Shown: positions 46,200 through 53,893 of the stretch, one piece after another
Layout of the letters: every line of letters starts with the position of its first letter
Position numbering within the stretch: the first letter of the stretch is position 1
Source of the DNA: Curtobacterium sp. MMLR14_010
GTDB taxonomy: Bacteria > Actinomycetota > Actinomycetes > Actinomycetales > Microbacteriaceae
Assembly (NCBI RefSeq): GCF_001865015.1
Contig: NZ_MJGV01000019.1
Coordinates: forward strand, 1-64,000
Length of the DNA: 64,000 nucleotides
Reading direction: 5' to 3'
Made by a program: the position numbers and the translations under genes
Notes under the pieces: generated by a model
Seen by the model: only the letters and a program-made list of their open reading frames with translations
Databases searched by the model: none
What the model was told of the DNA's origin: nothing

Positions 46200-47530
46200 T
46201 GGCGATCTCCGGCCGGTTCGTCGCGCTCCTCGCCGTCGCCATCGTCCCCACCGTGCTGCTCGCCAGCGGGTGGGGCGGTGTCGCGTGGGCCGGTGTGGTC
46301 GTGCTCGCCGCGGTGCTCGACCTGCTGCTCGCCGCCGACCTCGGCGCCGTGCGGGTCGAGCGCCGGATGCCCCGGCTGGCCCGACGGGACACCGTCGCCG
46401 ACGCGACGCTCGTCCTCGCGAACGACGGCCGGCGCCCCCTGCGCGCCGAGGTCCGCGACATGTGGGAGCCGTCAGCCGGCCACGCACCACGACGCATCCG
46501 GATGACCGTGCCCGCCGAGGAACGCCGCACCGCCAGGATGCACTTCACGCCCTTCCGGCGCGGACGCCGTCGGAGCGCCGGGGTCGCGGTCCGTGCGTTC
46601 GGCCCGCTCGGGCTCGCCGCCCGGCAGCGGGTCATCCCCGCACCCGCCGAACTCGTCGTGACGCCGCCGTTCCGGTCGCGCCGACACCTGCCCTCGCGGC
46701 TCGCCCGGCTCCGGGAGCTCGACGGCGAGACCACGCTGCAGCTCCGCGGGCACGGCACGGAGTTCGACTCCCTGCGTGACTACGTCCGCGGCGACGACGT
46801 CCGCTCGATCGACTGGCGGGCGACGGCACGGCGGCAGGACCTCGTCGTGCGCACCTGGCGGCCCGAGCGGGACCGGCGCGTCATCGTCGTCGTCGACGCC
46901 GGGCGTGCCGGGGCCGGGCGGGTGGGCGACGAACCCCGCCTGGACACCTTCATCGAGACCGCCCTGCTCGTCGGCGCGCTGGCTGCGGCGGCCGGTGACC
47001 GGGTCGACCTGGTGGTCCTCGACGACCGGCCGCGCGGCCGCGTGCACGGTGCCACCCGCGTCGACGTGGTGCAGCGGTTCGGGGAGACGCTCGCGCTCGC
47101 GGAGCCGGGACTCGCCGCGACGGACTGGGCCGCGGTGCCGGCGCTCGTGGACAGCGTGACGACGCAGCGCTCCCTCGTGGTGCTGGCGACCAGTCTCGAC
47201 TCGGTCGGGGCGTCGGCGGACCTGCTCACGGTGCTGCCCGCGCTCGCGCGGCGGCACGCGGTGGTGGTGACGGCCGTGGACGACCCGGCCGTGGCGGCGA
47301 TGGCGGGGCATGGCGGAGGCGTCGGACGTGGCGGGGGCGGGGCGGGCCTCCAGGCCGGTGGTCGTGACGTCTACCGCCGGGCCGCCGCCGAACGGTCGCT
47401 GCTGGACGCGGACGGCGTCGCGGACGTCGCGCGGCGAGCCGGTGTCGAGGTCGTCCACGGGGCGCCGGAGCAGGTGCCACCGCTGGTGGCCGACGCGTAC
47501 CTTCGCGCCAAGGCGGCCGGGAGGCTCTGA
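46199..47530 (+). CDS. DUF58 domain (VWA-like) membrane protein
   Basis: 443 aa. Two N-terminal helices, a beta domain, then DUF58 with the hallmark LRDYVRGDDVRSIDWRATARRQDLVVR near residue 205 and a VWA-like fold (VIVVVDAGRAGAGRV). Probable MoxR partner. GTG 46199 is formed by the last base of the upstream TAG. Odd: residues about 370-390 are a Gly-rich insert ([21 protein letters not shown]). Its codons include 20 bases identical to the intergenic repeat at 51599-51618. Confidence 0.88.
   Translation: MAISGRFVALLAVAIVPTVLLASGWGGVAWAGVVVLAAVLDLLLAADLGAVRVERRMPRLARRDTVADATLVLANDGRRPLRAEVRDMWEPSAGHAPRRIRMTVPAEERRTARMHFTPFRRGRRRSAGVAVRAFGPLGLAARQRVIPAPAELVVTPPFRSRRHLPSRLARLRELDGETTLQLRGHGTEFDSLRDYVRGDDVRSIDWRATARRQDLVVRTWRPERDRRVIVVVDAGRAGAGRVGDEPRLDTFIETALLVGALAAAAGDRVDLVVLDDRPRGRVHGATRVDVVQRFGETLALAEPGLAATDWAAVPALVDSVTTQRSLVVLATSLDSVGASADLLTVLPALARRHAVVVTAVDDPAVAAMAGHGGGVGRGGGGAGLQAGGRDVYRRAAAERSLLDADGVADVARRAGVEVVHGAPEQVPPLVADAYLRAKAAGRL
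47339..47358 (+). repeat. Repeat segment inside the DUF58 gene
   Basis: GGGGCGGGCCTCCAGGCCGG, identical to 51599-51618 in the ahcY upstream region. It encodes part of a Gly-rich insertion. Confidence 0.6.
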
Positions 47531-47586
47531 GGCGTCCGGCGGTCCGGGTCGCGTCCGTCCGGGGTCACCCCGGGCGTCCGTCCGGG

Positions 47587-47650
47587 TCGCGCCCCGGCGT
47601 GGACGTCGCGCCCCGCCGTGACGGGGCGCGATGCTCGTGGCGGGGTGCGA
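47587..47650. terminator. 64-nt double inverted repeat, TCGCGCCCCG family
   Basis: Two TCGCGCCCCG units followed by two CGGGGYGCGA units with spacing 10-9-10-6-10-9-10. The inner pair forms a perfect 10-bp stem with a 6-nt loop; the outer pair encloses it. It lies between the convergent DUF58 gene and the SpoIIM-like gene. The same architecture recurs at 49727-49790. Nothing else is recognised in 47531-47714. Confidence 0.75.
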
Positions 47651-47714
47651 TGCGCTCCGGGCGGCGGCTCCGGTCGGGCAGTGGCTCCGATCGGGCGGCG
47701 GCTCTGGTCGTGGG

Positions 47715-48710
47715 TCAGCCGGCGACGATGGCCGAGGTGCCGCGGTCGAACTCCTCGACGTCGCCGCGCTCCCCGGCCCGGAACGCCCGGCGGCCGACCA
47801 CCCACTGGTAGCAGAGGACGGCGGCGAGGGCGACCGTGCCGATGCCGATCTTCACCGGCCACGGCCAGTCCTGTCGGGTGACGGTGCCCTCGATGATGCC
47901 GGACAGCAGCAGGGTCAGCACCAGCCCGATGGCCACGGCGATGAGCGCGCGGCCGTCCTCGGCGAGGGCCTGCGCCCGCGTGCGCTGCCCGGGCGCGACC
48001 CACGACCAGAAGATCATCAGCCCGGCAGCGGCCGCGAGGAACACCGAGTAGAGCTCGAGCTGGCCGTGCGGGGCGATGTAGAGGAAGAAGTCGCCGAGCC
48101 GCCCCTGCGAGTGCATGATCGCCCCGGAGACGCCGAGGTTCAGCGCGTTCTGCCCGACCGCCGCCGGCACGAAGAGGCCCGTGATGCCGAAGGCCACCAT
48201 CCGCGCGGCCACGAACGCGTTGTTCGTCCACACCTGGGCGGAGAACGCTCCGAGGCCGTGGTCGGAGTAGTAGTCGATGAAGTCCTGGGTGGCGTACTGG
48301 CGCAGGGCTGCGTCGGTGCCGAACGTGGCGACGGCGCCCGGCGTCTCGGTGATCCAGACGCCGCTGACGACCGCGATGGCGACCGTGGCGACCGTCACCC
48401 AGATCGTCACCCAGCGGATCCGGTAGAGCGCCGCCGGCAGCTGGAGCGCGAAGAACGCGGTGAGCATCGTCAGCGGGTCGGTGGGCGCTCCGGTGAAGCG
48501 GAGGCGGGCGCGGTACAGCCGCAGCGAGAGCCGGTCCCCCGTCGCCGAGCGTGGGGCGACGCCGCGGATGCGGGCGAGGTCGGTCGCGGCGGACTGGTAG
48601 CCGGTGAGGAGCCGGTCGACGTCCTCGCCCGAGGACGTGCGGCGGCGGGTCAGGCGGTCGAGCTCGTCCCACTGCTCACGGTGCGTCGACGAGTACGCGT
48701 CCAGGTCCAT
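47715..48710 (-). CDS. SpoIIM-like (DUF95) membrane protein
   Basis: 331 aa. Cytoplasmic N-terminus MDLDAYSSTHREQWDELDRLTRRR with a conserved Trp-Asp-Leu, then about six helices; FIDYYSDHGLGAFSAQVWTNNAFVAARMVAFGITG and LGDFFLYIAPHGQLELYSVFLAAAAGL match the stage II sporulation protein M / DUF95 family. Actinobacteria do not form Bacillus-type spores, so a general envelope role is likelier. ATG 48708-48710 with GAGGGGG upstream. Convergent with DUF58, divergent from the RDD gene. Confidence 0.87.
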   Translation of the reverse strand: MDLDAYSSTHREQWDELDRLTRRRTSSGEDVDRLLTGYQSAATDLARIRGVAPRSATGDRLSLRLYRARLRFTGAPTDPLTMLTAFFALQLPAALYRIRWVTIWVTVATVAIAVVSGVWITETPGAVATFGTDAALRQYATQDFIDYYSDHGLGAFSAQVWTNNAFVAARMVAFGITGLFVPAAVGQNALNLGVSGAIMHSQGRLGDFFLYIAPHGQLELYSVFLAAAAGLMIFWSWVAPGQRTRAQALAEDGRALIAVAIGLVLTLLLSGIIEGTVTRQDWPWPVKIGIGTVALAAVLCYQWVVGRRAFRAGERGDVEEFDRGTSAIVAG

Positions 48711-48722
48711 GCCGTTCCCCCT

Positions 48723-48796
48723 CGTGCCGTGGTGCGATCCGGCATGGTCGTGCCGCGTTCGTGCCGTGGTGCGATCCGGCGTGGTCGTGCCGGGTC
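48723..48796. repeat. 37-bp tandem duplication in a divergent promoter region
   Basis: Two adjacent 37-bp copies (48723-48759, 48760-48796) matching at 34 of 37 positions, each containing GTGCCGTGGTGCGATCCGG. They lie between the SpoIIM-like and RDD genes. Confidence 0.8.
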
Positions 48797-48804
48797 CGTT
48801 CCGA

Positions 48805-48810
48805 CACAAT
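48805..48810 (+). promoter_or_regulatory. -10 box, leaderless RDD gene
   Basis: CACAAT, 6 nt before the ATG at 48817. Confidence 0.4.
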
Positions 48811-48816
48811 GGAACC

Positions 48817-49686
48817 ATGCCGAAGCGACGGACGCCCCGGGACCTCGCCGATGACCGGTTCGTGCGCGCCCTCGACGAGACCACGGACGAGCTCGTCGTC
48901 GGCGAGGCCGTCGCACTCGACGTCGTCCCGGCGGGCATCGCCCTCCGGCTGGCGGCGGGGCTCCTCGACGGCGCCTGCTTGATCGCGCTATACGTCATGC
49001 TGCTGATCGGGTTCCTACGGGTCTTCCCCGCCGGCGTCGACGAGGCCTGGGTCGCTGCGGTGCTGATCGCCTCGCTCGTCACCGTGCTCGTGCTGGTGCC
49101 CGCGGCCGTCGAGACCGTGACGCGGGGCAAGAGCGTCGGTCGGTACGCCCTGGGCACCCGGGTCGTGCGGGTGGACGGCGGCGCGGTGTCGTTCCGGCAC
49201 GCGTTCACCCGGTCGCTCGTCGGGGTGCTCGAGCTCTGGACGACGTTCGGCTCGGTGGCGATGGTCGTCGCGCTCTTCGGCTCGCGGCCTCGGCGCCTCG
49301 GGGACCTGCTCGCGGGGACGGTCGTCCAGCACGAGCGGCTGCCTCGGTCGACGGACCCGGTCGTGCTCCTGCCGCCGTCGCTCGTGGCATGGGCCGCCGT
49401 CGCCGACGTCCGGGCCCTGCCGCAGCGCCTGGAGAACCGGCTCGGGGCGTTCTTCCGCGGTGCTGCGTCCGTGCAGCCCGCACTCCGTGACGCCACCGCG
49501 CTCGCACTCGCCGCCGAGGTCGCCGAGTACGCGCACCCAGTGCCGCCCGTGCCCGCGGTGGAGTTCCTGGCCGGGGTCGTCGCACTCCGGCGCGAGCGGG
49601 ATCTGCGGGCGTTCGGGTCCCGGGCGCGGACGCTCGCCGACGCCACGGCGACGGCTGGGGCGCGGCCGCCGGGCTTCCCGCGCTGA
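48817..49686 (+). CDS. RDD-family membrane protein
   Basis: 289 aa. VPAGIALRLAAGLLDGACLIALYVMLL carries the first conserved Arg and Asp of the RDD domain; GKSVGRYALGTRVVRVDGGAVSFRHAFTRSLVG and RRLGDLLAGTVVQHER carry the rest. About three or four helices and a cytoplasmic C-terminus. Function unknown; some RDD proteins act as Na+/H+ antiporters. Completes the block that matches M. tuberculosis Rv3689-Rv3695. Confidence 0.88.
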   Translation: MPKRRTPRDLADDRFVRALDETTDELVVGEAVALDVVPAGIALRLAAGLLDGACLIALYVMLLIGFLRVFPAGVDEAWVAAVLIASLVTVLVLVPAAVETVTRGKSVGRYALGTRVVRVDGGAVSFRHAFTRSLVGVLELWTTFGSVAMVVALFGSRPRRLGDLLAGTVVQHERLPRSTDPVVLLPPSLVAWAAVADVRALPQRLENRLGAFFRGAASVQPALRDATALALAAEVAEYAHPVPPVPAVEFLAGVVALRRERDLRAFGSRARTLADATATAGARPPGFPR

Positions 49687-49726
49687 CGCGCGAGCGCTGA
49701 GTCGCCGACGCTGAACGGGCCCCGGT

Positions 49727-49790
49727 TCGCGCCCCGGTGGGGACATCGCGCCCCGACGTGCCGGGGCGCGATGCATGCAGCGGGGCGCGG
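49727..49790. terminator. 64-nt double inverted repeat, TCGCGCCCCG family
   Basis: Same 10-9-10-6-10-9-10 arrangement of TCGCGCCCCG / CGGGGCGCGA arms as 47587-47650, with different loop and spacer bases. Follows the RDD stop by 40 nt; probable bidirectional terminator. Confidence 0.75.
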
Positions 49791-49905
49791 CCCGACACGA
49801 CCGGTGTACGGCGCCCGCCGCGGCTACGCGGCCCGCGGGTGCTGGCGCGCGGGTGCGCGGCCCGCGGGTACTGGCGCGCTCCGACGAACGGCGCGGCGTG
49901 ACGCC

Positions 49906-49965
49906 GCACAACGAGAACCGGCTCGAACCGCGGAGTTCCGTGGTTCCAGCCGGTTTCGGTGGTGC
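49906..49965. repeat. 60-nt hairpin repeat, GCTCGAACC family
   Basis: Outer GCACAAC / GGTGGTGC and inner CCGGCTCGAACC / GGTTCCAGCCGG arms with a 2-nt loop. A second 60-nt copy is at 57480-57539, with compensatory stem changes between copies. Confidence 0.65.
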
Positions 49966-50038
49966 AGCGCCGATCCGCGCCGCGAGCGAACCCGCAGCGC
50001 CCGCGGCGGGCGGCCAGCGGCGGCGGGCCCGCGCCGCC

Positions 50039-51517
<1,479 letters not shown>

Positions 51518-51523
51518 GCGCCC

Positions 51524-51529
51524 AGTCTC
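51524..51529 (-). promoter_or_regulatory. -10 box, leaderless ahcY
   Basis: GAGACT, 6 nt before the ahcY ATG. Confidence 0.4.
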
Positions 51530-51602
51530 CCACGGCCCCCCGACACGGCCCGCAGGTGGGATCCGGCCGTCTCGGGGGGCGAGCGTGGTCGCGGTGGTGG
51601 GG

Positions 51603-51630
51603 CGGGCCTCCAGGCCGGACGGGAGGCTCG
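51603..51630. terminator. Hairpin of the GGAGGCYCG family, arms in reverse order
   Basis: CGGGCCTCC and GGAGGCTCG form a 9-bp stem (one wobble) with a 10-nt loop. Here the arms are inverted relative to the other members. It lies just downstream of the DUF3499 stop (minus strand), so it likely terminates that gene before ahcY. Confidence 0.55.
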
Positions 51631-51672
51631 GACCACCCGGGTGAGCCGGCCTGCGGGACGCGGACGGCCGGG

Positions 51673-51894
51673 TCAGTCGGCAGCGCGCTCCTCGCGGAGC
51701 GGCTCACGGCGGATGACGTGCCAGCCCTGCGGCACACGGAGGCGGGCGGCGTGGCGGGCGCACAGGTCGTACCCGTGCGGTTCGACGCGGGTGGAGAGGG
51801 GCCCGATCACGACCATCGAGTCGGCGTAGTCGTACGTCAGGGTCGACGAGGCGCTCGCGCCACAGGCGACCTTGCTGCAGATCCGTACGTCCAT
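51673..51894 (-). CDS. DUF3499 family protein
   Basis: 73 aa. [64 protein letters not shown] follows the DUF3499 pattern (paired Cys near the N-terminus and C-x2-H later), suggesting a small zinc-ribbon protein. Function unknown. It corresponds by position to M. tuberculosis Rv3258c and is divergent from the zincin-like gene, as there. TAGGGT (51905-51910) lies 10 nt before the ATG. Confidence 0.85.
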   Translation of the reverse strand: MDVRICSKVACGASASSTLTYDYADSMVVIGPLSTRVEPHGYDLCARHAARLRVPQGWHVIRREPLREERAAD

Positions 51895-51942
51895 CTCGAC
51901 GACGACCCTACCGAACGCCCCGACGGCGTCCGGCCCCACGCG

Positions 51943-51948
51943 TACGAT
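51943..51948 (+). promoter_or_regulatory. -10 box, leaderless zincin-like gene
   Basis: TACGAT, 6 nt before the ATG at 51955. Confidence 0.5.
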
Positions 51949-51954
51949 GTGGGG

Positions 51955-52395
51955 ATGCGCCGCAAGCCCCGACTCGTCACCCCGGTCGACCGCGGCCGCG
52001 GGCGGTCCCGCCACGGCCGGGGGTACCGCTCCAGCATCACCGGACCGGAGCTCGCGCCGGTCATCACGCGGGCCGAGGCCTTCGACCGGATCGTCGGCGA
52101 CACCGCCCACTACCTGCTCGGGCTCTGGCCGGACGAACTGCAGGGCGTCGTGTTCCAGGTGGCCGACATGCCGACCGAGCCCGGGGTCCCGGACGCGTTG
52201 CCGCGGTGGCGGATCGAGCGCGACGAGCGACGGGTGACCGTGTTCCGGATCCCCGTCGAACGCGTCACCCACTCCCCCGAGAAGGACGACGTGGACCGGC
52301 GCATCGTCGTCGAGACCGCGGTGTTCCGTGCGGTCGCCGAGCTGCTCGACAAGGACCCGTGGGACCTGGCACCGGACCGCTACCGCCACTGGTGA
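51955..52395 (+). CDS. Metallopeptidase-family (zincin-like) protein lacking HExxH
   Basis: 146 aa. Basic N-terminus (RRKPRLVTPVDRGRGRSRHGRGYR), then FDRIVGDTAHYLLGLWPDELQGVVFQVADMP and VTVFRIPVERVTHSPEKDDVDRRIVVETAVFRAVAELLDKDPWDLAPDRYRHW. The fold and C-terminus match the family annotated as metallopeptidase (zincin_1, M. tuberculosis Rv3259 position), but the HExxH site is replaced by ETAVFRAVAELL, so catalysis is unlikely. Perhaps a binding or regulatory relic. Confidence 0.8.
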   Translation: MRRKPRLVTPVDRGRGRSRHGRGYRSSITGPELAPVITRAEAFDRIVGDTAHYLLGLWPDELQGVVFQVADMPTEPGVPDALPRWRIERDERRVTVFRIPVERVTHSPEKDDVDRRIVVETAVFRAVAELLDKDPWDLAPDRYRHW

Positions 52396-52415
52396 CGCGG
52401 GGCGGGCGTGCCCGT

Positions 52416-52478
52416 CATCGAGGGAGCAGGAATCGTCGGGTCGCGCAGGCCGACTCGACGATTCCTGCTCCCTCGATG
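52416..52478. terminator. 63-nt inverted-repeat terminator, CATCGAGGGAGCAG family
   Basis: 28-bp stem with one G-U wobble and a 7-nt loop. Shares both 14-nt ends and the inner CGTCGGGTCG with 18915-18977, while bases 15-18 differ with matching changes in the other arm. Separates convergent genes. Confidence 0.8.
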
Positions 52479-52498
52479 AGCCTCGTGCGGGCGACGCG

Positions 52499-53893
52499 TC
52501 AGGGGTAGACGCGGACCGGGCTGGAGACCTCGGTCACGGGGCGGAGCGGGAACCCGGCGATGCCGTCGTCCCCGGCGTAGGTGACCCCCGCGACGACCCG
52601 GTCGGCGCCGGTGATCACGAGTTGCCGCGACGTCTGCACGTCGACGGTGGAGGTGGCTCCGGCCGGGACCGTGACGCGCTGCCGGTCGTCGCCCGACGTG
52701 ATCGTCACGCGGGCGTCCTCGGTCGTCGGGTTCACCAGGTTCAGCCCGGCGCCGTCCCCGGGTGCGACCGCGGCGATGGTGCGCGCGCCGAGGGGCACCG
52801 CCGAGGCGAACCAGCCCACGTCTGTGCCGCCGTCGGCCGTCGGCGTGGTCGACCGCGCGCCGGCGACGACGGGCTGCGTCGAGCTGACCGTGACCGAGTA
52901 CCGACCGTTCTCGAAGTCGTCCAGCGCCACGTCGGTGACCACGCCGGGTTCGGCGGTGGTGTTCACCGTGGTGCCGCCACCGGACGCCGTCGTGATGCCG
53001 AGGGTGACGCGGGCGGCCTTGGTGCCGGGCACGAACAGCCGGACGACCGGGGCCGCGTCGGCGGTGTCGTCACCGCGCTGGGACTCCTGGATGTCGCGCA
53101 GGACGACGCCCGGGATGACCTGGGACCGCGCGGGTGCCGCTCCGCCGGAGACGACGTCGAACCCGCCGGGGGTGAGCGTCCGGACGACGGTCTCCTGCAT
53201 GTGGGCGACGATCTGGCCGCCGGACGAGGTGACGTGCACGACCGTCGAGCCCTGGTCGGAGACGAAGCCCGACAGCGGCACGACCTTCTGCGAGTTCGGC
53301 GCGACGACGATGCCCGTCGTGCCGGGGGCGCTCACGGTGCCGGTCGCGTCGAACACGGCCAGGTCGACGGTGGCGTTGACGTCGGTGGGGTTGGACAGGG
53401 TGATGAGGCTGGTGCGGCCGGTCTCGGTCGAGCCGCCGACGAGCCACGTCGACTGCGAGGGGTCGTCGCACGAGGCGGCGCCGACACCGACCAGGTCGCC
53501 GTCCGAGACGCTCTGGTAGCTCGACCCGGCGACCTGCGGGGTGGTGTCCGCCGCCGGCGCGGTGAGCAGCGTCGGGTTGCTGCTGCCCGTGGTCGAGGAC
53601 TGCAGGTCGGAGCGGTCGACGGTGCTGCCCGTGGTGGCGGTCGCGACGCTGGCCGACCCGACCGGGGTGGCCGTCGTCGCGTCGTTGCCGGCGTCGTCGG
53701 AGAGCCGGAGGGCGCTGCCCGCGCACACGCGTTCGGCGTCGGCCGGCACCGGGGTGACCGTGCGACCGGCGGGACGACCGGGCGTCTCCTCGGTGCCGAA
53801 CGCGTGCGCGGCGCCGATCGTGCCGACGGCGACGACCACGGCGATCGCGGTGGCGGTCCCACGGAGGACCCAGCGGCGAGCGGGGGTGGTCAT
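52499..53893 (-). CDS. DUF5719 family exported protein
   Basis: 464 aa. An N-terminal signal anchor (RWVLRGTATAIAVVVAVGTIGAAHAFG) and an extracytoplasmic Ser/Thr/Val-rich beta-repeat protein (TSLITLSNPTDVNATVDLAVFDATG, TSSGGQIVAHMQETVVRTLTPGG). The DUF5719 layout and coupling to a giant GT2 gene are characteristic of actinobacteria. ATG 53891-53893 overlaps the GT2 stop (ATGA). It may assist export or assembly of the glycan made by the GT2. Confidence 0.85.
   Translation of the reverse strand: MTTPARRWVLRGTATAIAVVVAVGTIGAAHAFGTEETPGRPAGRTVTPVPADAERVCAGSALRLSDDAGNDATTATPVGSASVATATTGSTVDRSDLQSSTTGSSNPTLLTAPAADTTPQVAGSSYQSVSDGDLVGVGAASCDDPSQSTWLVGGSTETGRTSLITLSNPTDVNATVDLAVFDATGTVSAPGTTGIVVAPNSQKVVPLSGFVSDQGSTVVHVTSSGGQIVAHMQETVVRTLTPGGFDVVSGGAAPARSQVIPGVVLRDIQESQRGDDTADAAPVVRLFVPGTKAARVTLGITTASGGGTTVNTTAEPGVVTDVALDDFENGRYSVTVSSTQPVVAGARSTTPTADGGTDVGWFASAVPLGARTIAAVAPGDGAGLNLVNPTTEDARVTITSGDDRQRVTVPAGATSTVDVQTSRQLVITGADRVVAGVTYAGDDGIAGFPLRPVTEVSSPVRVYP

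Larger units (their letters stand above)
49687..50038. other. Repeat-rich convergent intergenic region, no gene
   Basis: No credible gene. It holds two structured repeats (49727-49790 and 49906-49965) separated by GC-rich direct repeats of the GCGGCCCGCGGGT type (about 49825-49875). It lies between the convergent RDD gene and ahcY. Confidence 0.7.

Noticed and set aside
51518-51545. SAH riboswitch before ahcY
   Set aside because: The start appears leaderless; no space for an aptamer.
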